This document shows, piece by piece, positions 33,754 through 42,418 of a DNA stretch of 64,000 nt (the first letter of the stretch is position 1; every line of letters begins with the position of its first letter). The position numbers and the translations under genes were made by a program. The notes under the pieces are model-generated. The model ran no database searches. It was not told where the DNA came from and saw only the letters and a program-made list of their open reading frames with translations. The DNA is from Dyadobacter sp. CY347 (GTDB lineage Bacteria > Bacteroidota > Bacteroidia > Cytophagales > Spirosomataceae), in assembly GCF_021502655.1 (NCBI RefSeq), contig NZ_JAKFFT010000002.1, forward strand, positions 1 to 64,000. Direction: 5' to 3'.

Positions 33754-36738
33754 CTATACCAGCGCCTCCCACAAGATCTCTGCGGGATGAAGGGCTTTGC
33801 GGCCGGTGCCGTCGTGGATCTGGTGGCGGCAGCTGGTGCCGGGGGCGGCGATGATCACTTCTTCGGGTTGCTGACGGACTGCGGGGAAAAGAACGAGTTC
33901 GCCGATTTGCATGGAAATGTCATAATGCTCCTTTTCATAACCAAACGATCCCGCCATGCCGCAGCATCCCGATGGAATGAGCTGGACGTTGTAATTTTCC
34001 GGCAGGGAAAGCATTTTTTTGGTTGGTATCATGCTTGAAATGGCCTTTTGCTGGCAATGTCCATGCAATTTGATCAACCGCTTTTCCTTGGTAAACTGAT
34101 CTTTTGAAATGTGTTTTAACTCAATTTCTCGCGAGATGAACTCGTCGAACTGCAATGCGTTTTGCGCTAGTTTTTTGGATTCTTCAACAAGCTCATCGCT
34201 AACCAAATCCGGATATTCGTCTCGGAAAGTCAGGATCGCAGACGGTTCGATGCCTACCAGCGGCGAGTCATATGAAATGATGTCTTTAAGCAGGTTAATG
34301 TTCTCCTCGGCAATTTTTTTCGCATCCTTCAAAAGTCCTTTCGAAAGTTGAGGGCGGCCGGAAGGCGCATGATTTGGGATAATCACTTCATAACCCAGCT
34401 TTTCAAGTGTCAGAATGGATTTTTTGCCAATCTCGACATCATTATAATTGGTAAATTCATCACAGAACAGATACACTTTACGACCACCCGTCGATTTGCC
34501 GGCTTTTCGATGATCATACCATTTTTTCAATGTGGTGCTATGCAGCAGCGGCATGGTGCGCTCAGGGTGGAAACCAACAACGCGATTGGCGATTTTACGC
34601 AAGGGTGCATTTTTAAAAACCAGATTATAAGCCCATGGAACATAGCTGGCAATGCCCGTCATTTTGGAGAAATTTCCAACCAGCCATGAACGCAACGGAA
34701 TGCCGTTGGCATCATGATATTGCTGCAAAAATTCCATTTTCAATTTTGCCACATCCACATTGGAAGGGCATTCTCCTTTGCAGCCCTTGCAAGCCAGGCA
34801 CAGGTCGTAAACTTCCTTAATTTCCTTATTATCAAAGCGATTCTCTTTGGGAGAACGTGTTAACATTTCTCTGAGAATGTTAGCGCGTGCACGCGTGGTG
34901 TCCTTTTCGTTTCGGGTTGCCATGAAACTCGGGCACATTGTCCCGCCGCTCATTTGCGTTTTGCGACAGTCGCCGGAGCCGTTGCACTGCTCCGCATGCT
35001 GCAAGATATTTTGGTCGTGAAAACGGAAGTATGTCTTGAATTCAGGCGTTTGCTGATCAGCTTCGTAGCGCAGGAAAGTATCCATTGGCGCCGTATCCAC
35101 AATTTTTCCGGGATTGAAAATGTTGTTGGGATCCCATACCCTCTTAATGTCTTTGAAAAGCTGATAATTGTGCTCGCCAACCATTTTTGGAATAAATTCC
35201 CCTCTTAACCGCCCGTCGCCGTGCTCTCCGGAAAGTGAACCATCATATTTTTTGACCAAGTCAGCAATTTCCTCGGCGATCATCCTGAATTGCCTGTGCC
35301 CCTCGCTGGTTTTGAGGTTAATAATGGGCCTGAGGTGAATTTCGCCCGTTCCGGCATGGGCATAATGCACTGCAGACATCCCGTGTTTTTTCAGGATTTC
35401 ATTAAAATCCCGGATATAATCGGGCTGGTCGTAAACATCAACAGCCGTATCCTCGATCACTGCAACGGCTTTTTCATCGCCGGGAATGTTGCCGAGCAAT
35501 CCCAGACCAGCTTTTCTTAATGTCCAGATTTTCTTTGTATCGTCACCAAAAAGCAAAGGATAATGAAAGCCTATGCCTGCTTCCTGCAACTCTTTGGTCA
35601 TTTCAGCTGAAAGCGCTTCCACTTCCTCTTTCGTTTCCCGGGAAAGATCCACAACCAAAATGGCAGGAAATTTCCCGTCTGGTTTATTCATGACAAAAAA
35701 GGCATTTTTCTTCTGTTCTGCATTCGTAGCGGCACATTCCAGGACGTAATCATCAATGAGCTCAACGGCGTGCGGCTGATATTTCAGGGTCAGAATGGTT
35801 GCCCTTAATGCTTCATCAATGGTGTCGCAATGCACGCAAACGAGGCCTTGCGTTTTAGGCGGCAGCGGGACAAGGTTCAGTTTTATTTCTGTCAAAAAGC
35901 ACAATGTTCCTTCCGAACCTGCGATCAGGCTGCACATATTAAATGGCTGTGCAGGCTCACCAAGGGCATTTTGGGTTGCATAGGGTTCGGTATGCAGCAA
36001 CATATCCAGCGCATAGCCCGTGTTCCTTCTGCCAATGCTTGGTTTTGGGAAATTTCTTCTTATTTCATCCTGATTGACAGGTGATTGAAGTATCTCGTTG
36101 GTTTTGAGATAGATCTTATCCAGAAGCGTTGCACTTCCGTTTTTCTGCTGCGCTCCTGCAAGCAGATTTTTAAAGTCACCGCTTTTAATATTTTTAAATT
36201 CCGCATCCGAACCGTCCGCCAGAATCGCTTTCACCTCTAATGTATGCTCCCGTGCGCTGCCGTAAACAATAGAATTGGAGCCGCAGGAGTTGTTTCCCAC
36301 CATTCCGCCGATCATGGCGCGGTTAGCAGTAGAGGTTTCCGGCCCGAAATAAAGTCCGTAAGGTTTCAGGGCCATATTGAGCTCATCACGCACCACGCCT
36401 GGCTGTACCCGGACCCATTTTTCGGCCGCATTTATTTCGAGGATTTTTGTAAAATTCCGTGAAACGTCCACAACGATGCCGTTGCCCACAACCTGTCCCG
36501 CAAGTGACGTTCCGGCGGTCCTTGGAATCAGCGAAATCCGCTTTTCCGTTGCATAGCGGATCAGTGTTTTGATATCGGCTTCCGACTTGGGGATGGCCAC
36601 AGCGAGTGGCATCTCACGGTAAGCGGAAGCATCGGTTGCGTACAGGGTCCGCATCGTATTATCGAAATGCAGTTCACCCTCAAGTTGTTTGGCAAGAAGA
36701 CTTAAATCACTGTTAGTTACAGGAAGCGGCGCGGTCAT
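33754..36738 (-). CDS. FAD-linked oxidase/Fe-S protein (GlcD-GlpC fusion, D-2-hydroxyacid dehydrogenase-like)
   Basis: The start at 36738 (MTAPLPVTNSDL) gives 994 residues; an upstream ATG at 36789 adds 17 unlikely residues. The order is an FAD_binding_4 domain (~40-210, with PRTAGTSLAGQVVG and MIGGMVGNNSCGSNS), an FAD_oxidase_C domain to about 550 (SGEHGDGRLRGEF), a 4Fe-4S module with CLACKGCKGECP near residue 650, and a CCG heterodisulfide-reductase-like domain ending with SGCCGMAGSFGYE near 924. Such fusions oxidise D-lactate, glycolate or D-2-hydroxyglutarate and pass electrons to the quinone pool. The exact substrate is uncertain. Confidence 0.9.
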   Translation of the reverse strand: MTAPLPVTNSDLSLLAKQLEGELHFDNTMRTLYATDASAYREMPLAVAIPKSEADIKTLIRYATEKRISLIPRTAGTSLAGQVVGNGIVVDVSRNFTKILEINAAEKWVRVQPGVVRDELNMALKPYGLYFGPETSTANRAMIGGMVGNNSCGSNSIVYGSAREHTLEVKAILADGSDAEFKNIKSGDFKNLLAGAQQKNGSATLLDKIYLKTNEILQSPVNQDEIRRNFPKPSIGRRNTGYALDMLLHTEPYATQNALGEPAQPFNMCSLIAGSEGTLCFLTEIKLNLVPLPPKTQGLVCVHCDTIDEALRATILTLKYQPHAVELIDDYVLECAATNAEQKKNAFFVMNKPDGKFPAILVVDLSRETKEEVEALSAEMTKELQEAGIGFHYPLLFGDDTKKIWTLRKAGLGLLGNIPGDEKAVAVIEDTAVDVYDQPDYIRDFNEILKKHGMSAVHYAHAGTGEIHLRPIINLKTSEGHRQFRMIAEEIADLVKKYDGSLSGEHGDGRLRGEFIPKMVGEHNYQLFKDIKRVWDPNNIFNPGKIVDTAPMDTFLRYEADQQTPEFKTYFRFHDQNILQHAEQCNGSGDCRKTQMSGGTMCPSFMATRNEKDTTRARANILREMLTRSPKENRFDNKEIKEVYDLCLACKGCKGECPSNVDVAKLKMEFLQQYHDANGIPLRSWLVGNFSKMTGIASYVPWAYNLVFKNAPLRKIANRVVGFHPERTMPLLHSTTLKKWYDHRKAGKSTGGRKVYLFCDEFTNYNDVEIGKKSILTLEKLGYEVIIPNHAPSGRPQLSKGLLKDAKKIAEENINLLKDIISYDSPLVGIEPSAILTFRDEYPDLVSDELVEESKKLAQNALQFDEFISREIELKHISKDQFTKEKRLIKLHGHCQQKAISSMIPTKKMLSLPENYNVQLIPSGCCGMAGSFGYEKEHYDISMQIGELVLFPAVRQQPEEVIIAAPGTSCRHQIHDGTGRKALHPAEILWEALV

Positions 36739-37163
36739 GGTGTTGGAAAAGCGGAAAATATCAGCCTCAAAGTTACGAACAACCAACAAGGATTTCCAGC
36801 AAAAATTTCACAGATGTATTTCGAAGCCATCGCTGGAAAATTAAAGCCGGATTAAAATAAGTCACCGAATGTTGCGGCTTTTGTACTTCTCAAATATGGC
36901 GTTTGTATTATAATTGGATAATGTAACTTTTTGGCTTTAAAGTTGATTTATTTAAGCAAATTTCAAGAAATCGATATTGTATTATCCGACCTTTTTATAT
37001 TATTTTGTATGACCGTCATTGAATAACTTTAACTTTTTCGCAGTAAAATTCATAAAAAAGGCCAAAATAAGTGAGCTAAGCCATTTTTGATTGAAAGTTT
37101 ATGCGAATGTTAAGATGATACAAGAGGCGGTGACCAGATTTAACTATTTTACTTAACAGACCT
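36739..37163. other. Long divergent intergenic region before the second susC
   Basis: This AT-rich 425-bp region lies between the FAD/Fe-S oxidase (minus) and the highly expressed-looking susC (plus). It has repeated short AT tracts and near matches to a -7 box (for example around 36930 and 37005), but none fits TAnnTTTG exactly, so I place no promoter. No small gene is convincing here. Confidence 0.45.
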
Positions 37164-40100
37164 ATGATGAATTTATCCTTTCAAGTGTTTCGTCGACACG
37201 GATTAAGCAGTACCAAACACTTTGCGACGAAAGAAAGATTACCGGGACACGGCACAGGGCTTTTCGCCTTCCTGATGATCTTGATCGGTTTAAGCACAAA
37301 TGTTTTTGCACAGGACGTGAATGTATCCGGTAAGGTTACAGACGCAAGGACCGGTGGTGTACCAGGAGTTACAGTTACATTAAAAGGAAGTACGAGGGGA
37401 ACAAATACGGATGTGGACGGAAACTATCAGCTTAGTGTTCCGGGAAATGCAACATTGACTTTCAGCGCCATTGGCTACGAAACTCAGGATGTTCCGGTTG
37501 GTAACAAATCAACATTGAACGTGACACTTGCTGAGGACGTAAAGGCTTTGGAAGAAGTTGTTGTAGTAGGTTACGGAACGGTTAAGAAAAAAGATGCAAC
37601 CGGCGCGGTTTCCGCTTTGGGCTCGAAAGATTTCCAGAAAGGGATCGTAACTTCTCCTGAGCAATTGATGCAGGGTCGCGTTGCGGGTGTGCAGATTACC
37701 CAGTCAAGTGGTGAGCCTGGCGGTGGTATTAACGTGCGTATCCGGGGAACGTCTTCAGTATTGGGTGGTAACAACCCGCTTTTCGTTATTGACGGTGTGC
37801 CTTTGAGCGGTGATAATACTTCATCAGGTGGTGATAACCAGGGTGTTGGACGTCAGCCAGCGAAAAACCCGCTTAACTTCCTTAACCCGGACGATATCGC
37901 GAGCATGGACATTCTTAAAGATGCGTCTGCAACAGCGATCTACGGTTCACGCGGTGCAAATGGTGTTGTTTTAATCACTACAAAAAGAGGAAGAGGAAAA
38001 GGATCCCTGGATTATGGGTATTCTCTGGGTGTAAGCAATATCACAAAGAAATATGATCTTCTTAATGCAGCGGAATACAAAGCAGCAGGCGGACAGGATC
38101 AGGGTTCAGATACTGACTGGCAGGACCTGCTTTTCAGAACTGCACTAACACATCAGCACAACTTGTCTTATGGTGGCGGTGACGCTTCGGGTAACTATCG
38201 TTTCTCACTGGGTTACATGAACCAGGACGGTATCGTGCAGACTTCCAATGTTAAACGTTACAGCGTTGGTTTCAGCGGTCAGAAAAAATTCATCGGTGAT
38301 AAATTGACAGTAGGAAGCAACCTGAACTTTGCAAACACGCAAGATACAGGTGTTCCAATTTCTGAAAACATTGGTTTTGAAGGTGATTTGATGGGTAGCA
38401 TTCTGAAAGCTAACCCTACACGTCCAGCGTACAGAGGCGATACATTGAACCAGTCTACAACTACGGAGCCTAACCCGCTTGCATTTGTTAACCTTTCAAA
38501 AGATAATAACAACACGCTTCGCGCGCTAGGTAACATCAATGCTGAACTGGAAATTTTCAGCGGTTTGAAATTCAAAACGGTTCTTGGTTTTGACAAATCA
38601 ATGTCCACAAGAAAACAGGCTTATTCACGAGATCTGGTTGTTGCAGGTATTGGTGGTATTAACGAATCAGACAAAATTGGCCGCGTGTATATTCGCGATG
38701 TGGAAAGTAACAACCAGTTGATGGAAAACTACTTTACTTATGACAAGGAAATCGGAAACGTTACATTGAATGCGCTTCTGGGTTATTCTTATCAGAGCTT
38801 CGAAAATGGAAGCAAGAACGTGGCTGCTGCCAACTTCCGTACCAATGACCTGGATCTGATGATCAACAACCTGGGTATTGCAGGAACTGTTGGTGTTAAA
38901 GATGCAACATCGCTTTCAAGTGTTGGTTCTGTTATCCAGAATTCAAGCTATGTAAAGGATGAGCTTCAATCTTACTTCGGTCGTGTAAACCTTGGTTTCG
39001 GAAGCAAATACTTGTTCACTGGTACATTGCGTGTTGATGGTTCTTCTAAATTCGGTGGTAACAATAAATATGGTTACTTCCCGTCAGGAGCGTTCAAATG
39101 GAAATTGGTTGAAGAGGATTTCGTTCCTAAAACTGTCTTCACAGATCTTTCTCTTAGAATTGGATATGGTGTTACAGGTAACCAGGCAATCCCTCACAAT
39201 GTATACGACAGACGTGACAGATACAGCGATTACGCGATCAACCAGGGTGCTGATGGCATTACAGGTGGTGGTTTGAACGCAGTAGCTTTCAACAACCCGG
39301 ATCTTAAATGGGAATCAACTGCTGCATTCAACCTTGGACTTGACTTCTCGATCTTGAAAGGAAGATTGAGCGGAACACTTGATCTTTATAACAAGAGTAC
39401 AAAAGACCTTCTTTTCAAAGTAGTCGCGGCTCAGCCTGCACCGAACCCATTTGTATTCCGCAATCTTGACACAGACATTCAAAACCGTGGTATTGAACTG
39501 GCTTTGACTGGTGTGATCGTGGATGGCAAGAAATTCAGCTGGGAAATGGTCGTGAACGGATCTTATAACAAAAACCTTGTTAAAAACCTTATCGGAACAT
39601 ATGATACAGGTGAGATCAACGGTCAGGGTCTTTCGGGTGCATTTGCACAGCGTTTGGCAGAAGGCCAGCCTTTGTTCGCTTACTTCCTTCGCGAGTTCGG
39701 CGGATTTGACGACAACGGAAACTCACTTTATCCAAATGGTGACTTCCAGCAATTCCTGGGTGGAAAAAGCCCGCTTCCAAAAGTTAACGCCGGTTTAACC
39801 AATAACTTAACTTTCGGAGCGTTTGATATGAGTCTGTTCTTCAACGGTGTTTTCGGACATTACATTTACTCAAATACTGCTAACGCATTCTTTACACAAG
39901 GTTCGTTTGCCAACGGACGTAACGTAACGAAAGATGTTATCGGCAATAAAGAAGGTGCTCTGAATGCTCCTGATGTTTCGACACGCTTTCTGGAAAAAGG
40001 TAACTTTATTCGTTTGCAAAACCTTTCTCTTGGATATCGTGTTCCGATGAAAGCGAACAAAGTCCTGAGCAATGCAAGACTTTTCGTTACTGGTCAGAAT

Positions 40101-40244
40101 TTGTTGACATTCACCAAATACAGCGGACAAGATCCTGAGGTGAGCACAAACAAATCATTGAACGATATACCCTCCTTCGGAATTGACTATACCGCTTATC
40201 CGAGAGCAAGAACGTGGACAGTTGGTGTTAATGTTTCATTCTAA
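37164..40244 (+). CDS. SusC/RagA TonB-linked outer membrane receptor
   Basis: This 1026-residue receptor has an N-terminal leader of about 50 residues ending NVFAQ. It continues with a carboxypeptidase-regulatory-like domain (VSGKVTDARTGGVPGVTVTL), a TonB box region LEEVVVVGYG, a plug with VRIRGTSSVLGGNNPLFVID and GSRGANGVVLITTKRG, and a barrel ending VGVNVSF. There is no STN domain, unlike the receptor at 3518-7081, so no sigma/anti-sigma signalling is expected. Codons favour AAC, TTC, CGT, GGT and GTT more than neighbouring genes do, hinting at high expression. The SusD gene follows after 18 bp. Confidence 0.95.
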   Translation: MMNLSFQVFRRHGLSSTKHFATKERLPGHGTGLFAFLMILIGLSTNVFAQDVNVSGKVTDARTGGVPGVTVTLKGSTRGTNTDVDGNYQLSVPGNATLTFSAIGYETQDVPVGNKSTLNVTLAEDVKALEEVVVVGYGTVKKKDATGAVSALGSKDFQKGIVTSPEQLMQGRVAGVQITQSSGEPGGGINVRIRGTSSVLGGNNPLFVIDGVPLSGDNTSSGGDNQGVGRQPAKNPLNFLNPDDIASMDILKDASATAIYGSRGANGVVLITTKRGRGKGSLDYGYSLGVSNITKKYDLLNAAEYKAAGGQDQGSDTDWQDLLFRTALTHQHNLSYGGGDASGNYRFSLGYMNQDGIVQTSNVKRYSVGFSGQKKFIGDKLTVGSNLNFANTQDTGVPISENIGFEGDLMGSILKANPTRPAYRGDTLNQSTTTEPNPLAFVNLSKDNNNTLRALGNINAELEIFSGLKFKTVLGFDKSMSTRKQAYSRDLVVAGIGGINESDKIGRVYIRDVESNNQLMENYFTYDKEIGNVTLNALLGYSYQSFENGSKNVAAANFRTNDLDLMINNLGIAGTVGVKDATSLSSVGSVIQNSSYVKDELQSYFGRVNLGFGSKYLFTGTLRVDGSSKFGGNNKYGYFPSGAFKWKLVEEDFVPKTVFTDLSLRIGYGVTGNQAIPHNVYDRRDRYSDYAINQGADGITGGGLNAVAFNNPDLKWESTAAFNLGLDFSILKGRLSGTLDLYNKSTKDLLFKVVAAQPAPNPFVFRNLDTDIQNRGIELALTGVIVDGKKFSWEMVVNGSYNKNLVKNLIGTYDTGEINGQGLSGAFAQRLAEGQPLFAYFLREFGGFDDNGNSLYPNGDFQQFLGGKSPLPKVNAGLTNNLTFGAFDMSLFFNGVFGHYIYSNTANAFFTQGSFANGRNVTKDVIGNKEGALNAPDVSTRFLEKGNFIRLQNLSLGYRVPMKANKVLSNARLFVTGQNLLTFTKYSGQDPEVSTNKSLNDIPSFGIDYTAYPRARTWTVGVNVSF

Positions 40245-40262
40245 TTCAAAATTCATTATACA

Positions 40263-41753
40263 ATGAAAACCAGTCAGATATATAAAATAATGGTTACCGG
40301 GGTTTGCATGGCGACGCTGTCGGCCTGTACTGACCTTGTTAACGACGAAAAAGATTCAGTAGTGAACGAAGTTGCCGAAGGTGGATTTGCCCCGGTAATT
40401 GTGGTTGAAGCCCTTTCGTCTGCATACAAAGATCTTTCTACTTACTCAGATCAGGCGGGTATTTACGCGCTTGGTCAGCACACAACAGCAGAAATGATCC
40501 CGCCGACACGTGGTGTTGACTGGGGTGATAATGGTGTGTGGCGTACATTGGACCAGCATACGTGGGATGCTTCACACTCTTACATCCTGAGCGCATGGAA
40601 TAACCTGAACCAGAGAGCTTATAAAGCTACTGAGATCATCGCTTCCAATCCTACGGCAGTTCAGAAGGCAGAGGCACAATTCCTGAGAGCATATAATATG
40701 CACTGGGTTATGGATTACTGGGGTTCAGTTCCGGTCAGGGAAGTTTCACAAGGTGTTAATGATCTTCCAAAAGTGTTAACGCGCTCGGAAGCATTTGATT
40801 ACATCATTAAGGATCTGGAAGAAGCACTTCCTAACCTGCCTAAGAAAGGGCCATCTGTAAACAACGGGACCGCTTCGAAAGCAGCTGCCAACTTCCTTTT
40901 GGCTAAAATGTATCTTAATAAGGCAGTTTACAAAAGCACTACACCAGAAGGGCCTTACACATTTGATAAGGCGGATATGGACAAAGTGATTGCTTACGTA
41001 GATGCAATTACAGCGGACGGATACGCATTAGAAGCGGATTACTTCGCTGCATTCTCCGCATCTGCTAAAACCGAGCCGATTTTCAACGTTCAGGAAGGAA
41101 CTGCTCAGAACCGCTGGATGATGACATTGCACTATGGCCAGAACCCATCGGGATGGAATGGTTTCGCTACACTTGCTGATTTCTATGACACTTTTGAAGC
41201 AAAAGATACGCGTATCGGAAAGCCTGCGAAAAAAGATGGAACTGAGTTTTCAGGTATCAGCTATGGTTTCCTGATAGGTCAGCAGTATGACGAAAAAGGT
41301 AAGGCGATCATTGACACCCGTACGCAAAAGCCATTGCAGTTCACGAAAGATGTTCCTTTGGCTGGTGCAGCTACGGATAAAGGTATCCGTGTAATTAAAT
41401 ATCACCCTGCAAACTCAGGTAAATATCTTTTAATGCGTTATGCAGATGCTTACCTGATGAAAGTGGAAGCTATGATGAGAGGCGGAAATGCAGCAGGCGC
41501 TTTGACACAGGTCAACGCACTGAGAACATTGCGCGGAGCAACAGCATTGGCATCCCTGACGGAGGCTAATCTGTTTGACGAGATCGGTCGCGAATTGTAT
41601 TGGGAAGGTGGTAAAAGAACTACTGAGGTTCGTTTCGGTAAGTTTACAACCGGCACAGGAACATCGGTTAAAGAAGCTTATACAGTGCTTTATCCAATCC
41701 CGTCTGCCGCCTTGGTTTCCAATGCAAACCTTGAACAGAATCCTGGATATTAA
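40263..41753 (+). CDS. SusD/RagB family outer membrane lipoprotein
   Basis: This 496-residue lipoprotein has lipobox TLSAC (about residues 18-22). It has the N-terminal TPR region (RAYKATEIIASNPTAVQKAE, FLRAYNMHWVMDYWG), the DVPLAGAATDKGIRVIKYHP loop and the C-terminal RagB signature (LFDEIGRELYWEGGKRTTEVRFG), closing with YPIPSAALVSNANLEQNPGY. It caps the SusC channel and binds its ligand at the cell surface. No glycosidase follows; instead there are FG-GAP lipoproteins. Confidence 0.94.
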   Translation: MKTSQIYKIMVTGVCMATLSACTDLVNDEKDSVVNEVAEGGFAPVIVVEALSSAYKDLSTYSDQAGIYALGQHTTAEMIPPTRGVDWGDNGVWRTLDQHTWDASHSYILSAWNNLNQRAYKATEIIASNPTAVQKAEAQFLRAYNMHWVMDYWGSVPVREVSQGVNDLPKVLTRSEAFDYIIKDLEEALPNLPKKGPSVNNGTASKAAANFLLAKMYLNKAVYKSTTPEGPYTFDKADMDKVIAYVDAITADGYALEADYFAAFSASAKTEPIFNVQEGTAQNRWMMTLHYGQNPSGWNGFATLADFYDTFEAKDTRIGKPAKKDGTEFSGISYGFLIGQQYDEKGKAIIDTRTQKPLQFTKDVPLAGAATDKGIRVIKYHPANSGKYLLMRYADAYLMKVEAMMRGGNAAGALTQVNALRTLRGATALASLTEANLFDEIGRELYWEGGKRTTEVRFGKFTTGTGTSVKEAYTVLYPIPSAALVSNANLEQNPGY

Positions 41754-41775
41754 GTTTTAAATCATATTTTTTGAC

Positions 41776-41810
41776 AAAAATGCTCGATCATTTCGGGCAT
41801 TTTTGTTTTA
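41776..41810 (+). terminator. Rho-independent terminator after susD
   Basis: AAAAATGCTCGA pairs with TCGGGCATTTTT (12 bp, one wobble) around a TCATT loop, followed by a T-rich run. It lies 20 bp past the SusD stop. It may only partly stop transcription into the lipoprotein genes beyond, since the next start is 30 bp away. Confidence 0.8.
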
Positions 41811-41839
41811 TTATTGGCGTACAAATTGACCATAATGTA

Positions 41840-42418
41840 ATGACCCGTTGCTTACTTCTATTTTTAGCGTTCTTTGTTTTTAGTTGTAGTTCAAAAGATT
41901 CATCTGAAAAAGCCGCAGACCAGCTTTTTCAGACATTGAAGGAGAATGAAGCGAAAATTTTAATGTTGATTGATGGGAAAGAATTTTATCCAAAAGAAAG
42001 CGTTTTTTCAGGGCAGGTGCTGTTGTCCGACAATATGATGAATGTCACATTAACGGATCAGTTTGAGGGAAAAACGATCATCAATCTGGGAGGGGAAAAG
42101 TGGTACGCTGCCAAACCCATTACCAAAACAATCACCGCAAACGGTCCTGTTGAAACAAGCATTAAAATGGGAAAGATCGTTGACAAGATTAATATGATCG
42201 GCGAAGGTTACATGATGGCCGAGGGTGAGATTACCGCAACAGCGTTTGCAAAGGACAAAATCGTTTTTAAGATCAAAGGGAAAGTCGGGAAATACAGCGA
42301 CTTCCAGCAGCCCGACAAATATATACCCGCAGAAGGCTTCATCGTTTATAAAAAGCCAGCGATCAGTTTAGGCAACATTACTGAAAAAGAAGTTTTCAGC
42401 TCCTCGATATCGAATTAA
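41840..42418 (+). CDS. Small lipoprotein of unknown function
   Basis: The start at 41840 (MTRCLLLFLAFFVFSC) gives 192 residues with a proper lipobox VFSC at 13-16. A start at 41771 would place the terminator inside the gene and is rejected. The rest is beta-rich (FEGKTIINLGGEKWYAAKPI, KIVFKIKGKVGKYSDF). I do not recognise a family. Its stop codon directly abuts the start of the FG-GAP protein (TAAATG), so the three genes 41840-49129 form one translation-coupled unit. Confidence 0.75.
   Translation: MTRCLLLFLAFFVFSCSSKDSSEKAADQLFQTLKENEAKILMLIDGKEFYPKESVFSGQVLLSDNMMNVTLTDQFEGKTIINLGGEKWYAAKPITKTITANGPVETSIKMGKIVDKINMIGEGYMMAEGEITATAFAKDKIVFKIKGKVGKYSDFQQPDKYIPAEGFIVYKKPAISLGNITEKEVFSSSISN

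Noticed and set aside
37005..37012. Possible -7 box near TATTATTTTG before the second susC
   Set aside because: It is one base out of register with TAnnTTTG, and no -33 element is at the right distance.
41771..41839. Longer start for the small lipoprotein
   Set aside because: It would translate through the susD terminator and hide the lipobox behind an unsuitable N-terminus.
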